Shown here: one piece after another, positions 8,642 through 17,919 of the stretch
Layout: each line of letters starts with the position of its first letter
Numbering within the stretch: position 1 is the stretch's first letter
Source: Streptomyces panaciradicis
GTDB lineage: Bacteria; Actinomycetota; Actinomycetes; Streptomycetales; Streptomycetaceae
Assembly: GCF_023516615.1 (NCBI RefSeq)
Contig: NZ_JAMGBF010000013.1
Span: 52,830 to 116,829 of the forward strand
Direction of reading: 5' to 3'
Length of the DNA stretch: 64,000 bases
Notes under the pieces: model-generated
The model's database searches: none
What the model was told of the DNA's origin: nothing
What the model saw: the letters and a program-made list of their open reading frames with translations, nothing else
Program-made: the position numbers and the translations under genes

Positions 8642-8986
8642 TCAGGCTCGCAGCAGGCGACCGGCGAGCTCCCGGTACTCGCGCAGGGCGAGGCGACATT
8701 CGGTGGACTGGGCCTCGGGGTCCAGGTCCGCCCAGCTCGCGCGGAGGGCTCGGCGCCGCTCGGCGAGAGCGTCGACCAACTGGGCCGTGGCTTCGTCGAA
8801 CGCGCCCTCCGCCTCCTCCAGAGCCGCACGCGGGTTGTCCGCGAAGGCGTTGACGGCGTGACCGAGGCGGCGCACGATCTCTTCCCGCCCGTTCGGGGGG
8901 AGCAGCGGCTCCGGGCCCGTGGCACGGCGTCCACTGGGAGCCGAGGCCCCGTCCGCGGGCTGCTGGGCGCGTGTCTGGTCGTACAT
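8642..8986 (-). CDS. conserved helical hypothetical protein
   Basis: A 114-residue, highly charged protein with a disordered N-terminus (about 30 residues) and a predicted long helical body (REEIVRRLGHAVNAFADNPR, ATAQLVDALAERRRALRASW). No domain is recognised. It is in the same stress block as the DUF5994 genes and reads away from them. Codon bias at third positions is strong, supporting a real gene. Confidence 0.65.
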   Translation of the reverse strand: MYDQTRAQQPADGASAPSGRRATGPEPLLPPNGREEIVRRLGHAVNAFADNPRAALEEAEGAFDEATAQLVDALAERRRALRASWADLDPEAQSTECRLALREYRELAGRLLRA

Positions 8987-9507
8987 GGTCGTGTGTACCG
9001 CTTCCCTGGAAGTTGGGGCACCGTCCGAAGACGCCGTTCGCCTTCTCGACAGTTCGCTGCAGGCTTGAGGAGACTCTGTCGACGCAGCCCCTCCGGGCCC
9101 TGCGCCGTCCGGCCAGTCAACGTGCGACGACCACAGGTGTCAACGTGACGTCCGCCCGGAGGCGCGCCTGCCCAGGGCGCTCATCAGGAACACTGCGGTC
9201 TTACCCGCACGGGGAGTAGGGTGGGGACGGTAAAGGTGCGTGTGTCTACCCGACAGGTCGTCCCGAGCACACCACCATCCTCGGCGGCAGTCCGTGACCT
9301 CGGCCGCATCTCCGTTCCAGTGGCCTGGCCCGGGCAGGGCCGTTTCCGTGTCAACCAGCCCCAGACCTACGACGGCACCTTTCTCCTCCGCCGGACGGCC
9401 CGGCTTCCGCGCGTGAGGGCGGAGAGTGGCGGTGCCACGCCGGGTCGCGACTCACCACGCCCGACCTCGGCCTCTCATTCGTGCAAAGGCAGTTGGCAGG
9501 AGCCGTC
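8987..9507. other. 521-base gap between divergent genes
   Basis: No supported coding frame is seen. The gap separates the 8642 gene (reverse) from the DUF5994 pair (forward) and should contain both promoters; I could not fix a confident -10/-35 pair. Confidence 0.5.
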
Positions 9508-9912
9508 ATGAACACCGCACAACCACCCCCGCCTCCCTTCCCTGCCCCCTTGCGTCTGCGCCTGGTGCCCCAGGGTGCCCTGCCCAGGCCCATCGACGGA
9601 GCCTGGTGGCCCCGTTCGTACGACCTGCTCGCCGAACTTCCCAGCCTGCTCGCCGGATTGCCGCGGACGTGGGGTCACGTCACCAGCGTCACCGTCAACG
9701 GCGCGGTCTGGCCCACGACGGCGGGCCGGATGCTCGTGTCCAACCAGGTCGTACAACTGCACAGGACGCTTGCCGCGTCCGCCCCGCACACTGTCGTTCT
9801 GCTCGCCCCGGGCCAGGGACGCTGGGACCTGCTGGTCGTGCCTCCGGACACGACCGCGGAGGCCGCGGAACCGCTGATGGCGGCCGCGGCGGGCTCACCC
9901 ACGGGAGGCTGA
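9508..9912 (+). CDS. DUF5994 family protein (copy 2 of 3)
   Basis: A 134-residue protein. The core is PIDGAWWPRSYDLLAELPSL at residues 31-50, then VWPTTAGRML and GRWDLLVVPPDTTAEAAEPL. ATG 9508 follows a GGCAGGAG ribosome site; a longer in-frame start at 9481 lacks one. The next DUF5994 gene starts 2 bases after its stop and shares this transcript. The Trp-Trp-Pro-Arg motif and the C-terminal VVPP motif are common to all three copies, so this looks like a local duplication with strong divergence. Confidence 0.85.
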   Translation: MNTAQPPPPPFPAPLRLRLVPQGALPRPIDGAWWPRSYDLLAELPSLLAGLPRTWGHVTSVTVNGAVWPTTAGRMLVSNQVVQLHRTLAASAPHTVVLLAPGQGRWDLLVVPPDTTAEAAEPLMAAAAGSPTGG

Positions 9913-9914
9913 CC

Positions 9915-10385
9915 ATGGACACCGGCCAACGCTCTTCGCAGGCGCCCCAACTCGCGCCGCACGTCCACGGCCATGTGAAACCCGGTACGGCCGTCGTACG
10001 TCTGGCAACGACGGATGATCGGCAGGGCGTGCTCGACGGGGCGTGGTGGCCGCGCTCCCACGATTTCGCGGCCGAACTCCCCTCCCTGGTCTCCGCGCTG
10101 ACCGCGCACCTGGGGCCGGTCACACGGATCGGCCTGGACGCGGCGGCCTGGGAGGAACTGCCGACGCGGCTGATCGTCGACGATCGTGTCGTTCGCGTCG
10201 ACTCCTTCCCGGTCGGCGACGACACCGTCCTCGTCACCCGGGGCGAGGCGGACTATTTCTCTCTCCTCGTGATCCCGCCGGACGCCACGCCCGAATCGGC
10301 GCGTGCCGCCATGGCCGAAGCGGTCCGCGCCGACAATGCCACCCCGGCCGCGCAGATCCTCATCGACACCGGCGTCGGGATGTAA
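9915..10385 (+). CDS. DUF5994 family protein (copy 3 of 3)
   Basis: A 156-residue protein with core GVLDGAWWPRSHDFAAELPS near residues 38-57 and YFSLLVIPPDATPESARAAM near 115. ATG 9915 lies 2 bases after the previous stop, with GGAGG at 9904-9908 inside the end of that gene, so the two are translationally coupled. The extra N-terminal 20 and C-terminal 15 residues set it apart from copy 2. Function unknown. Confidence 0.85.
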   Translation: MDTGQRSSQAPQLAPHVHGHVKPGTAVVRLATTDDRQGVLDGAWWPRSHDFAAELPSLVSALTAHLGPVTRIGLDAAAWEELPTRLIVDDRVVRVDSFPVGDDTVLVTRGEADYFSLLVIPPDATPESARAAMAEAVRADNATPAAQILIDTGVGM

Positions 10386-10506
10386 GAGCGGCCAGCCGCC
10401 GTGGGCCGGCCCACGGCGACCACCGAATCACACACCCCCGGCGGTCACAGTCGTCACCGTCGCCGTCCCGGTGTCGATGTCGGTGCCCGCCCGTAGCCTG
10501 GCGGGT

Positions 10507-10974
10507 ATGTACGAGACCCGGCTCACACGGCACCTCAACGCCTCGCGTACGGCGGTCTACCGTGCGCTCACCGACCCCGAGGCGCTCGCGAAGTGGCGGG
10601 TGCCCGACAACATGACCAGCACGGTTCATGAGTTCGAGGCACGAGAAGGTGGTGCGTTTCGGATCTCGCTCACCTACACGACTCCCGGTGACACGGGCAA
10701 GTCGTCCGAGCACACCGACACCTACCACGGCCACTTTCGCAGACTCGTCCCGGACGAGATGGTGGTGGAGGTCTTCGCGTTCGAGACGGCCGATCCCGCG
10801 CTCTCCGGCGAGATGACGCTGACGACAACGCTCGCGGACGCGCCGGGCGGCGGCACGGAGGTGACCATCCATCACGAAGGCGTCCCGGACGCGGTGCCGC
10901 CCGCGGACAACGAACTGGGGCAGCGCATGGCGCTGGACAACCTGGCGAAGCTGGTGGAGAAGCCGGCCTCCTGA
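10507..10974 (+). CDS. SRPBCC (AHSA1-type) domain protein
   Basis: A 155-residue START/Bet v1-like protein: MYETRLTRHLNASRTAVYRA, ALTDPEALAKWRVPDN, GGAFRISLTYT and the C-terminal amphipathic helix LGQRMALDNLAKLVE. The fold forms a hydrophobic ligand pocket; members include Hsp90-activator-like and polyketide-binding proteins. There is no ribosome site before ATG 10507; instead TAGCCT at 10494-10499 looks like a -10 box 7 bases upstream, so the mRNA is probably leaderless and independent of the DUF5994 pair. Confidence 0.88.
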   Translation: MYETRLTRHLNASRTAVYRALTDPEALAKWRVPDNMTSTVHEFEAREGGAFRISLTYTTPGDTGKSSEHTDTYHGHFRRLVPDEMVVEVFAFETADPALSGEMTLTTTLADAPGGGTEVTIHHEGVPDAVPPADNELGQRMALDNLAKLVEKPAS

Positions 10975-11045
10975 GGCCGGCACCGGCCCCTTGGGGCGAG
11001 CGAAACGTGGATGCGTCGGCTCAAGGAGCCGGGCAGCATCGCGGG

Positions 11046-11344
11046 GTGGCCGACCTGCTGTGGGATGACATGAGGTGTTTCTTCGACCCGGACCTGATGG
11101 GGTCGCTGCCGGACGTGCGTGTTCCGGGTGCGTCGACCTGCGGGAGCTGCAGGGGCAGGAGCGACTCGATGTGTTCTGCGACCTTCTTCGACAGATCGGG
11201 CGGCGGTTGGGCAAGCCGGTGCTGATGGATCCGGAGGGTGGTTACGGGCATCCGGTGCTCGGCTTCGATGTCGCGGCTGACCGCGTCGTTTGCCTCGCGG
11301 AGCCACTGGCGACGTGCGCGTCCCGCGCCGACGCCGACCCGTGA
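11046..11344 (+). pseudogene. remnant of a conserved Streptomyces protein, internal deletion
   Basis: Two forward frames carry the ends of one protein. Bases 11046-11140 read VADLLWDDMRCFFDPDLMGS and LPDVRVPGAS. From about 11130 the next frame reads VDLRELQGQERLDVFCDLLR, GRRLGKPVLM and GHPVLGFDVAADRVV to a stop at 11344. I associate both ends with one family of about 150-170 residues, so the middle appears deleted and the frame lost at the junction. No product is expected. The assignment rests on remembered sequence pattern. Confidence 0.55.
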
Positions 11345-11358
11345 CCAGGGGCCGGTGG

Positions 11359-12555
11359 TCAGGAGCTGACGGTCACCCTTCGGCCCGTGTGAACGGGGCC
11401 GTGCCAGTCCAGGCACAGGGTGGTGGCGTCGTCTCGTACGAACCCGTCGCAGGCCTCGCTGACCTCGGTCACCAGGGTGCGCACGACCTCGCGCGGGTGC
11501 TCGGAGGCGGTGGAACGGATGAGCTCATGCAGGTCGACCTTCGCCGCTTCGCGTTCCTGCATGCCGTCGGTGTAGAGCACCAGGCGGTCACCGGGGCGCA
11601 GGTCGAGGTCCTGCACCTGGTACGGGCCCTGCCAACGGACGCCGAACGGCAGGTTGACGGTCAGGCGCAGTTCCTCGACCTGGCCGTTGCGCAGCCGTAG
11701 CGGCCATGGATGCCCGGCGTTGACGAGCTGCGCGCGGGTGCCGTCGAGGGCGATGCGCAGGAACTGGCCGGTGGCGAAGGTCCGGCGGCCGTGGTCCAGA
11801 AGGGCCTGGTGGGTCAGGCGGGCCTGTTCGGCCAGGTCGACGCCGGAGCGGCGGGCACCCCGAGAGGCGTTGACCAGCAGGGTGGCCATGAGTGAGGCGT
11901 CGACGTCGTGGCCCATGGCGTCGGTGATGGACAGGTGCAGGGTGTCCTGGTCGAGGGAGTAGTCGTAAGTGTCACCGGCGATGTCGGAGGCCGGGACGAG
12001 AGCGCCCGCGAGCGCGAACTGGGCGGCTTCACAGGACGGGGCCGACGGCAGGAGCTGGCGCTGGATCTCGGCGGCCAGGCTCACCGAGGTGGTGCGGTTG
12101 CCCCAGTGGTAGAGGTCGGTGAAGCGGCGATCGGTGACGATGATGTAGGCCAGCGCGTGCCCGGCCTCTTCCACCTGCTTCAGCACGTCCTCCGTGACCT
12201 CGGGGAGGAACAGCTCCAGTACGCCGATGGCGTCGCCGCGGTTGGTGACGGGGGCGAGTACACGTTGTCCCTGCTCGCCCTCGGGCGCCAGCACCAGCTT
12301 CTGGGTGCGCAGGACCTCGTCGTACACCCCGCTGCCGCTGAGGGGGACCTGATCGGTGCGCTGCCCCAGCCGGGTTTCCGCCTCGTCGCTGACCCGCAGC
12401 AGGCGCCGGCCCACGACGTCGACGAACAGGAAGGACACGTACCGCGCGTCGAACCGGTCGCGCAGATTGCGTGCCACGACATCCAGGGAGCCCACCGGCG
12501 CGGCGTCTTCCGCCGCCGTGAGCACCTCGGCCAGTCCGATCCGATCGCTTGCCAC
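11359..12555 (-). CDS. GAF-SpoIIE (PP2C-type) serine phosphatase
   Basis: A 398-residue protein begun at GTG 12555, which has GGGAGG 5 bases upstream. The N-terminal half is a GAF-like sensor ([40 protein letters not shown]). The C-terminal half is an RsbU/SpoIIE phosphatase with metal residues in [45 protein letters not shown] and VLYTDGMQE, ending in [10 protein letters not shown]. Such enzymes dephosphorylate anti-sigma-factor antagonists. No antagonist or anti-sigma kinase is encoded nearby. It is divergent from the NAD kinase gene. Confidence 0.9.
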   Translation of the reverse strand: MASDRIGLAEVLTAAEDAAPVGSLDVVARNLRDRFDARYVSFLFVDVVGRRLLRVSDEAETRLGQRTDQVPLSGSGVYDEVLRTQKLVLAPEGEQGQRVLAPVTNRGDAIGVLELFLPEVTEDVLKQVEEAGHALAYIIVTDRRFTDLYHWGNRTTSVSLAAEIQRQLLPSAPSCEAAQFALAGALVPASDIAGDTYDYSLDQDTLHLSITDAMGHDVDASLMATLLVNASRGARRSGVDLAEQARLTHQALLDHGRRTFATGQFLRIALDGTRAQLVNAGHPWPLRLRNGQVEELRLTVNLPFGVRWQGPYQVQDLDLRPGDRLVLYTDGMQEREAAKVDLHELIRSTASEHPREVVRTLVTEVSEACDGFVRDDATTLCLDWHGPVHTGRRVTVSS

Positions 12556-12765
12556 TCCAGCCTCCCTGGGTCGGTAGTTCTTCTTCCCGCTGAGACGCCG
12601 GTATTGCATCCGAGCTGCGGATGAGGACTTCGTCCAGGGCGGTACGGGGCTACGACGCCGTTGGTGACCCCCGGTCCGCTGCCATCGGCCGCCGAGCAGG
12701 CCCGCACGCGCGACACTCCCTACGGTGGTCAATCACTGGGTGACCGAGAACTGCCGGAGGCGGAT

Positions 12766-13839
12766 GTGACAGTCAAGCGACTCGGCCTGGTCGTCCACGG
12801 TGGGCGTCCCGAGGCCGTGGAGGCGGCCGGCGTGGTCCGTGCGTGGTGCGAGGAGCACTCCGTGCGGTGCGCGGACATCGACGTGTGGCACGACGGCGGG
12901 CGGCGCGGCGCCCGTGAGGAGGTCGCGGCCGCGGGCGATCCCGAGCTCGTCGTCACCCTCGGCGGGGACGGCACCTTCCTGCGCGGTGCCCGGCTGGCGG
13001 CGAAGAACGACGCCCTCGTCCTGGGGGTCGACCTGGGCCGGGTGGGCTTCCTGACGGAGGTGTCGGCCGCCGGGGTGCGGGAGGCACTGGACGCGGTGCG
13101 CGAGGAGCGGATCGGGATCGACAGCCGCATGCTGCTCGCCCTGCGGGCCTCCCGCCGCCTGGAGGTGCCGGAGCACATGGCGCCGTGGGTGCGGTACGGC
13201 CGCGGCCCGCTGCTGCCGCCGCCTCAGGTGCGCACCGACTGTGACGTGGATGCCGACTGGGGCATCCCGCTGGACGTCACGGCCCTCAATGACATCGTCC
13301 TGGAGAAGCTGGCCAGGGACCGCCAGGTCTCCGTCGGCGTCTACGTCTCCGGCCGCCTCCTGGCCTCCTACTCCGCCGACGCCCTGCTCGTGGCCACCCC
13401 GACCGGCTCCACCGCCTACAGCTTCGCCGCGGGCGGCCCCGTCGTCTCGCCCCGTGCCGAGGCCCTGATCTTCACACCGGTCGCCCCGCACATGGCCTTC
13501 AACCGCTCCATCGTCACCGCCCCCGACGAGCCGATCGGACTGCGCGTGCTGGAACGTTCGGGACCGGCGGCGGTCAGCATCGACGGCCAGCTGCGGGGCG
13601 TACTGGACCCGGGGGACTGGATCGGGGTGTACGCCGCCCCGCGGCGTCTGCGAGCGGTGCGGCTGGGTCCGATGGACTTCTACGGCCGCCTGCGCGAGCG
13701 CATGAACCTCACGGACGCCCCGGCCGCGGTGGCCGACGGGTCCCCGCCGCCGCTGTGGTCCGTGACGACGCCTCCGCCCGCGGACCTCGCCCATCTGGCC
13801 CTGCTGACCACCCCGGACGGCTCCTCACCGCTGTGGTGA
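12766..13839 (+). CDS. NAD kinase (paralogue)
   Basis: A 357-residue ATP-NAD kinase that makes NADP. Motifs are LGGDGTFLRGAR (residues 65-76), NDIVLEKL, and the glycine-rich TPTGSTAYSFAAGGPVVSP. GTG 12766 has CCGGAGG upstream; the preceding 35 residues in frame are not family-like. At 357 residues it is longer than typical NAD kinases (about 290-300) because of an insert near residues 140-170 and a Pro-rich tail. Streptomyces usually keep a housekeeping copy near argR/recN; this copy sits in a stress-type block, so it is probably an accessory NADP source. Confidence 0.9.
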   Translation: MTVKRLGLVVHGGRPEAVEAAGVVRAWCEEHSVRCADIDVWHDGGRRGAREEVAAAGDPELVVTLGGDGTFLRGARLAAKNDALVLGVDLGRVGFLTEVSAAGVREALDAVREERIGIDSRMLLALRASRRLEVPEHMAPWVRYGRGPLLPPPQVRTDCDVDADWGIPLDVTALNDIVLEKLARDRQVSVGVYVSGRLLASYSADALLVATPTGSTAYSFAAGGPVVSPRAEALIFTPVAPHMAFNRSIVTAPDEPIGLRVLERSGPAAVSIDGQLRGVLDPGDWIGVYAAPRRLRAVRLGPMDFYGRLRERMNLTDAPAAVADGSPPPLWSVTTPPPADLAHLALLTTPDGSSPLW

Positions 13840-13870
13840 GCGCCGCCACCACCGTTCCCCGTCCGGGTAG

Positions 13871-14092
13871 GACACCGGGGTGACGGTGACCTCCTTCATG
13901 CCCGGCCCCACCGAGACCGACTCCTTCCGGCGGGCCGACATGGAGGAGGACACCCGGATCGGTGCCATGGACAAGGACGACCCCGCCGACGTCGCACGCC
14001 AGGTCTTCGAGGCGCTGATGAAGGGCCGCAAGAAGGCCGGCCGTCACCGGATCGCTGAAGACCAAGGCCCAGGGCCTGCCCGACCGTCCCCG
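13871..14092 (+). pseudogene. SDR oxidoreductase C-terminal remnant
   Basis: From 13880 the forward strand reads TVTSFMPGPTETDSFRRADM, IGAMDKDDPADVARQVFEAL and MKGRKK, the C-terminal region of a class of short-chain dehydrogenases. The expected tail GSLKTKAQGL then appears in another frame (about 14050-14080). The Rossmann fold and the YxxxK active site are absent. It is the debris of a larger gene lying between the NAD kinase gene and the secreted protein. Confidence 0.65.
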
Positions 14093-14104
14093 CCGGCCGG
14101 CGGA

Positions 14105-16075
14105 TCAGCAGGGGAAGGTGCCGCTGTAGAGGGCGTGTCCGTAGGAGGAGCTTCCCGGGCCGAAGCCGTAGCTGCCGTCGTCGCTCCAGACCGCCTCCCG
14201 TGACCCGTTGGCGCAGGTCGACGCGGGTGCGATCGCGAAGCCCTCCAGGTTGTCGGTCGGCATGACGGCCGGATTGGTGTAGGTCACGTCCGGCACGATG
14301 GCGCCGGAGGCGTCCACCTTCAGGAAGGTGTGGGTCTCGCCGCAGGTGTTGTCGCAGGTCGCGACGATCCGCTGGGTTCCGGCGTCGAAGGTCACATCCA
14401 TCACTGACGCCTTTCCGGTCGAGATCGTGCCGAACGTGGTGGACGTGCCGTCGGAGTTGAGGCCGTAGACGTGCAGCGTGCCGTCCCATTCCAGGCCGGC
14501 GAAGAACAGGCCCGAACCGTGCAGCGGGTAGTCCGCCGGGTCGTAGGCGGCGCCGGTGAGCGGGTCGATCCAGCCGCTGGCGGTGAGCCAGCTGTCCGGC
14601 ACGTAGCCGACGCCCTCGAAGCCCAGGTTGGCGTCGTCCTTGCTGCCCGTGTCGAGCTGCGGGAACTGCGAGGTCATGTCCCACTGGTGGACCGGCGTCA
14701 GCGTCGATCCGGTCGCGGCCGGATCGAACTCCATGATCGTGTCCTTGGGGACGGTGTTGTCGGCGTTGTCCCGCTCGGAGGTCACGTAGAGGTGGCCGTT
14801 GGCCCCGACGGTCAGCCCCTCGGAGTCCGGCTGGCCGCTGCCGCCGGCGAAATGGATCTGCTTGCCGGCCGCGCTCCACGACGGGTCAGGGATCCACTTG
14901 CCGTTGCTCTTGACCAGCTTGAACAGCCAGTTCTTGTTCTTGGCGGCCCACAGTACCGACGGGTGCGCCGGGTCGAAGGCCAGCCCGCTCAGGTCACGGC
15001 CCTCGGGGCCGGTGGACGTGGTGAACGCGCAGACGTCGTCGGCGATCGTGACGTCGAGCCCGCCCGGCCAGGCCAGGGTGCCCGCCGGGGTGGAACCCGT
15101 ACCGGAGGGCGCCTCGGGCGTGCAGCCGCTGGTCAGCGAGCCGCCGCCTCCCAGCAGGTGACCGCCGGTCCCGCCGCCACCGGTGCCGCCCGAGCAGGAG
15201 TTGGCGCTGCCGAGCGTGGCGGTCGTGGAGGTGGTGAACCAGCCGGTGCCGTTGGCGCAGCGCTCGTCCGACGGCTTGGCGCCGTCGGTCGCCCAGGTCA
15301 CCGAGTCGACGGTGGTGCCGTTGCCGTCGAGGAGGAAGAGCGAGTCGCTCGCGCCCAGACCGAGGGCGGAGTCGAACGTGGCGTAGCCGCCCGCGGGGAT
15401 GCTGGTCGTGCTCGGCGAGGAGGACGAGATCAGGGCGGGGGAGTGCGCGGTGTCACTGTCGACGTACTTCCAGGACCCGATGCTGACCGCGCTCGTTCCG
15501 CCGTTGTACAGCTCCACGGTGTCCGCGCCGTCCGAGGTGACCTCGTTGATCCGTATGCGGCTCGCCGCGGGGGCCGAGGCCGGGCAGCCCGTGGCGTTGG
15601 GGGCGCCGAAGGTGGTCACCGTGGTCGTGGTCACCCACGCCCCGGTGCCGTCGCCCCCGCAGCGCGCCATCGCCGGCTTCGCCCTGCCGGTGGCCCAGTC
15701 GACGCGGTCGACCACCGTGCCGTCGGCCGTGTAGATCACCAGTTTGTCCGCATCGCCGAGGCCCTTGGGCGAGTTGAACGTGATGAACCCGCCGGGCGCG
15801 ATGGTACTGGAGGACGGCGAGAACGACTGCGGTGAGAAGCCGTCGTCGGACGTCTTCCAGCCGCTGACACTCACCGCGATCGCACCGGTGTTGTACAGCT
15901 CCACCGTGTCGTTGTTCGAGGAGGTGACCTCGTTGATGCGGACGTTCTGGTAGCCCGCCGGGTCCGCGGCGGCCGCGGGCTGAGCGGCCATCAGTCCGGT
16001 GGCGAGCAGTCCTGAGAACGTCAGAGCCGCGGCGCACACCGAGGCGGCGCCGACGCGTGAGGGTGAAGTAGGCAC
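14105..16075 (-). CDS. secreted lamin-tail-domain (LTD) protein with C-terminal propeller-like domain
   Basis: A 656-residue exported protein. GTG 16075 gives a signal peptide with hydrophobic core AASVCAAALTFSGLLATGLM and an AAAA-D cleavage region. Two lamin-tail beta-sandwich domains follow (about 45-140 and 155-255), each with an INEV...NDTVELYN-type opening (VRINEVTSSNNDTVELYN; IRINEVTSDGADTVELYN). A Gly-rich linker leads to about 340 residues reading like a beta-propeller (LSGLAFDPAHPSVLWAAKNK, EGLTVGANGHLYVTSERDN). No catalytic residues are recognised. It sits downstream of the response-regulator-type promoter at 16488-16543. Confidence 0.85.
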   Translation of the reverse strand: MPTSPSRVGAASVCAAALTFSGLLATGLMAAQPAAAADPAGYQNVRINEVTSSNNDTVELYNTGAIAVSVSGWKTSDDGFSPQSFSPSSSTIAPGGFITFNSPKGLGDADKLVIYTADGTVVDRVDWATGRAKPAMARCGGDGTGAWVTTTTVTTFGAPNATGCPASAPAASRIRINEVTSDGADTVELYNGGTSAVSIGSWKYVDSDTAHSPALISSSSPSTTSIPAGGYATFDSALGLGASDSLFLLDGNGTTVDSVTWATDGAKPSDERCANGTGWFTTSTTATLGSANSCSGGTGGGGTGGHLLGGGGSLTSGCTPEAPSGTGSTPAGTLAWPGGLDVTIADDVCAFTTSTGPEGRDLSGLAFDPAHPSVLWAAKNKNWLFKLVKSNGKWIPDPSWSAAGKQIHFAGGSGQPDSEGLTVGANGHLYVTSERDNADNTVPKDTIMEFDPAATGSTLTPVHQWDMTSQFPQLDTGSKDDANLGFEGVGYVPDSWLTASGWIDPLTGAAYDPADYPLHGSGLFFAGLEWDGTLHVYGLNSDGTSTTFGTISTGKASVMDVTFDAGTQRIVATCDNTCGETHTFLKVDASGAIVPDVTYTNPAVMPTDNLEGFAIAPASTCANGSREAVWSDDGSYGFGPGSSSYGHALYSGTFPC

Positions 16076-16220
16076 GAGGCGGAACTCTGGTGAAACGACG
16101 TTGAAACGGCGTGTACTCCGGCTGAATGCCGCCTGCTGGCCGTCGGAACGCCAGGCGATCGCGCCGGCCCCGCCGAACACGGCCACCGGCTGCCGTGAAC
16201 GCCCGGCGGTGCATGTGGCC

Positions 16221-16457
16221 TCACCCCGCGCCTGCCTGACGGGCGCGAGCCGGCGTCCCTTCGGCCCGTCGCTGGAAGCCCGGGCCGTACCTGCCCTCCG
16301 CGATTCCCTGTACGACGCCGTCCACGGCCGTCCGCCGGGCCGCGTCGTCGGCCAGGGAGAGGGCCTGGTCGAGGTCGTCGCGCAGCCGCCGGGGCGCGTC
16401 CCGTTCCGGGCCGCTGGTGGTACGGCGCCACGTCGGCCTGCGCAGCCTGCCTCCCAT
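16221..16457 (-). CDS. small charged protein in front of the LTD gene
   Basis: A 78-residue frame starting MGGRLRRPTWRRTTSGPERD. The ATG at 16457 has GGAGG 6 bases upstream, and a promoter-like -10 (CATGCT) lies 31 bases away, which supports a real first gene of the transcript. The body is a single amphipathic helix candidate (RRLRDDLDQALSLADDAARR) with no membrane segment. No family is recognised. It would be co-transcribed with the secreted protein (146-base gap). Size and lack of homologue knowledge keep the call modest. Confidence 0.5.
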   Translation of the reverse strand: MGGRLRRPTWRRTTSGPERDAPRRLRDDLDQALSLADDAARRTAVDGVVQGIAEGRYGPGFQRRAEGTPARARQAGAG

Positions 16458-16487
16458 GCCGTGCCTCCTCGTCTGTCCGTGAGCACG

Positions 16488-16543
16488 AGCATGACGGGGT
16501 GTCATGAGGCGGATGTCAGGGGAGTGTTCAGTGCGTGTAAGGG
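16488..16543 (-). promoter_or_regulatory. response-regulator-type promoter A (small ORF and LTD gene)
   Basis: Read on the reverse strand from 16543: a TTACAC element, a direct repeat AACA/GACA with an 11-base period, TCCGCCTC, and a CATGCT -10-like box at 16493-16488, 18 bases after CTC. The same order and spacing occurs at 18677-18732. The upstream part overlaps the stop codon of the sensor kinase gene. Confidence 0.55.
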
Positions 16544-17919
16544 GCGTCGGGGCGTGACGGGAGCCGAACGGTGAAGCAGGCGCCGCCCTCGGGGGCCCGG
16601 CCCGAGGCGGTGATGGTGCCACCGAGCCGGGTGGCCAGACGGTGGGCGATGGCCAGGCCCAGACCGCTGCCGACGGGCCGCACCCCGCGGTAGCGGTCGG
16701 TGAGCGCGCCGCGTTCGAAGGCGACCGCGATGTCGGCGTCGGTGAGGCCGGGCCCGCCGTCGCGCACCTCCAGCACAGCGCCCAGTTCCTCCGCCCGAAC
16801 GGCGAGGACGAGGGGCTTTCCGGCCGGGGTGACGCGCAGGGCGTTCCCGGCGAGACCGTCCACGAGTTGCCGTACCCGGAAACCGTCGGTGATCAGCGGC
16901 AGCGGGTGCGCCGGGCGTTCGACGCGGAAGTCCACGGCGTGCTGCGCGCAGCGCACCGACCATGCCTGCGCGGCCTCCGCCACCAGCGCGTCGAGGTCGA
17001 CCTCGTCGTTGTCGAGCCGGAAGTCGTCGGCCTCCAGGCGGGCCAGGGCCAGCAGGTCGCCGACGAAGCGTTCGAGACGCTCGATCTCGCCGCGCAGGAT
17101 ACGGCCGGCCTCGGGCACCTCGTCGCCGGTGACGACCTCGTCGGCGAGGGCCTCGGCGTAGCCGCGTGCCGTGGTCAGCGGGGTACGGATCTCGTGGGAC
17201 ACGGAGAGCAGGAATTCCCGCTGCCGGTCCTCGCTGTGGGTCAGCGCCGCGTCCAGCAGGTTCAGCGCACCGGCCAGCTCCGCCACCTCCGCCGGGCCCT
17301 CGGCCGGCACGGTCAGCCCGCGCTCGCCCTGCGACAGGCGGTGCGCGGTGCGAGCGGCCGACACGAGCGGGCGGGCCAGGCGGCGGGCCAGCAGCGCACC
17401 GGCGAGGGCCGCGCCGGTCAGGCCCACGACGAACGGCAGGACGAGGCTGCCGCGCATGCGGTCGGTGGCCTCGTCGACGGCGCTCATCGGCTGGGTGAGG
17501 ACCAGGCCGCCGCCGGTGGGCGTCGGCGCTCCCTCCACCAGCACCTCGCGGCCGTCGAGCCGTGCCGTCGCGGACAGTTCCTCCCCGGCCAGCAGCGCCT
17601 TGCGGCTCTTGGCGTCGACCGCGGCCGCCGCGGGCCCGTCCACCGCACCGGAGGGCCGGACCAGAGCGAGCCGGATGTCGTCGGCGCCGGCGATGCGCTC
17701 CTGCCGGTCGAGCATCCAGGCGGCGAGCGGGGGAGTACGGGCGAGGACCTCGGCCTGCCGGGAGAGCTGCCGGCGTTCCTGGGTCTCCGCGTTCGTGCGG
17801 ATGACGCGCCAGGCGAACAGCCCGGTCAGCACGACGGCCACGGCTGCCACTGCGGTGGTGAGCAGCACGATGCTGCCGGTCAGGGAGCCGCGGCGGCCGG
17901 GTCGGCGCAGGGTGATCAT
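16528..17919 (-). CDS. two-component sensor histidine kinase
   Basis: A 463-residue membrane kinase. The first membrane segment is at about 12-32 (IVLLTTAVAAVAVVLTGLFA), then an extracytoplasmic sensor, a second segment near 165-190, HAMP, HisKA with the phospho-His in FLLSVSHEIRTPLTTARGYA, and HATPase motifs ALRVTP, RDGGPGLTDADIAVAFERG and GSGLGLAIAHRLA. ATG 17919 overlaps the regulator's stop (ATGA), so the pair is translationally coupled. Its likely cognate regulator is encoded at 17916. The N box deviates (LAGNALRVTP) but is functional-looking. Confidence 0.92.
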   Translation of the reverse strand: MITLRRPGRRGSLTGSIVLLTTAVAAVAVVLTGLFAWRVIRTNAETQERRQLSRQAEVLARTPPLAAWMLDRQERIAGADDIRLALVRPSGAVDGPAAAAVDAKSRKALLAGEELSATARLDGREVLVEGAPTPTGGGLVLTQPMSAVDEATDRMRGSLVLPFVVGLTGAALAGALLARRLARPLVSAARTAHRLSQGERGLTVPAEGPAEVAELAGALNLLDAALTHSEDRQREFLLSVSHEIRTPLTTARGYAEALADEVVTGDEVPEAGRILRGEIERLERFVGDLLALARLEADDFRLDNDEVDLDALVAEAAQAWSVRCAQHAVDFRVERPAHPLPLITDGFRVRQLVDGLAGNALRVTPAGKPLVLAVRAEELGAVLEVRDGGPGLTDADIAVAFERGALTDRYRGVRPVGSGLGLAIAHRLATRLGGTITASGRAPEGGACFTVRLPSRPDAPYTH

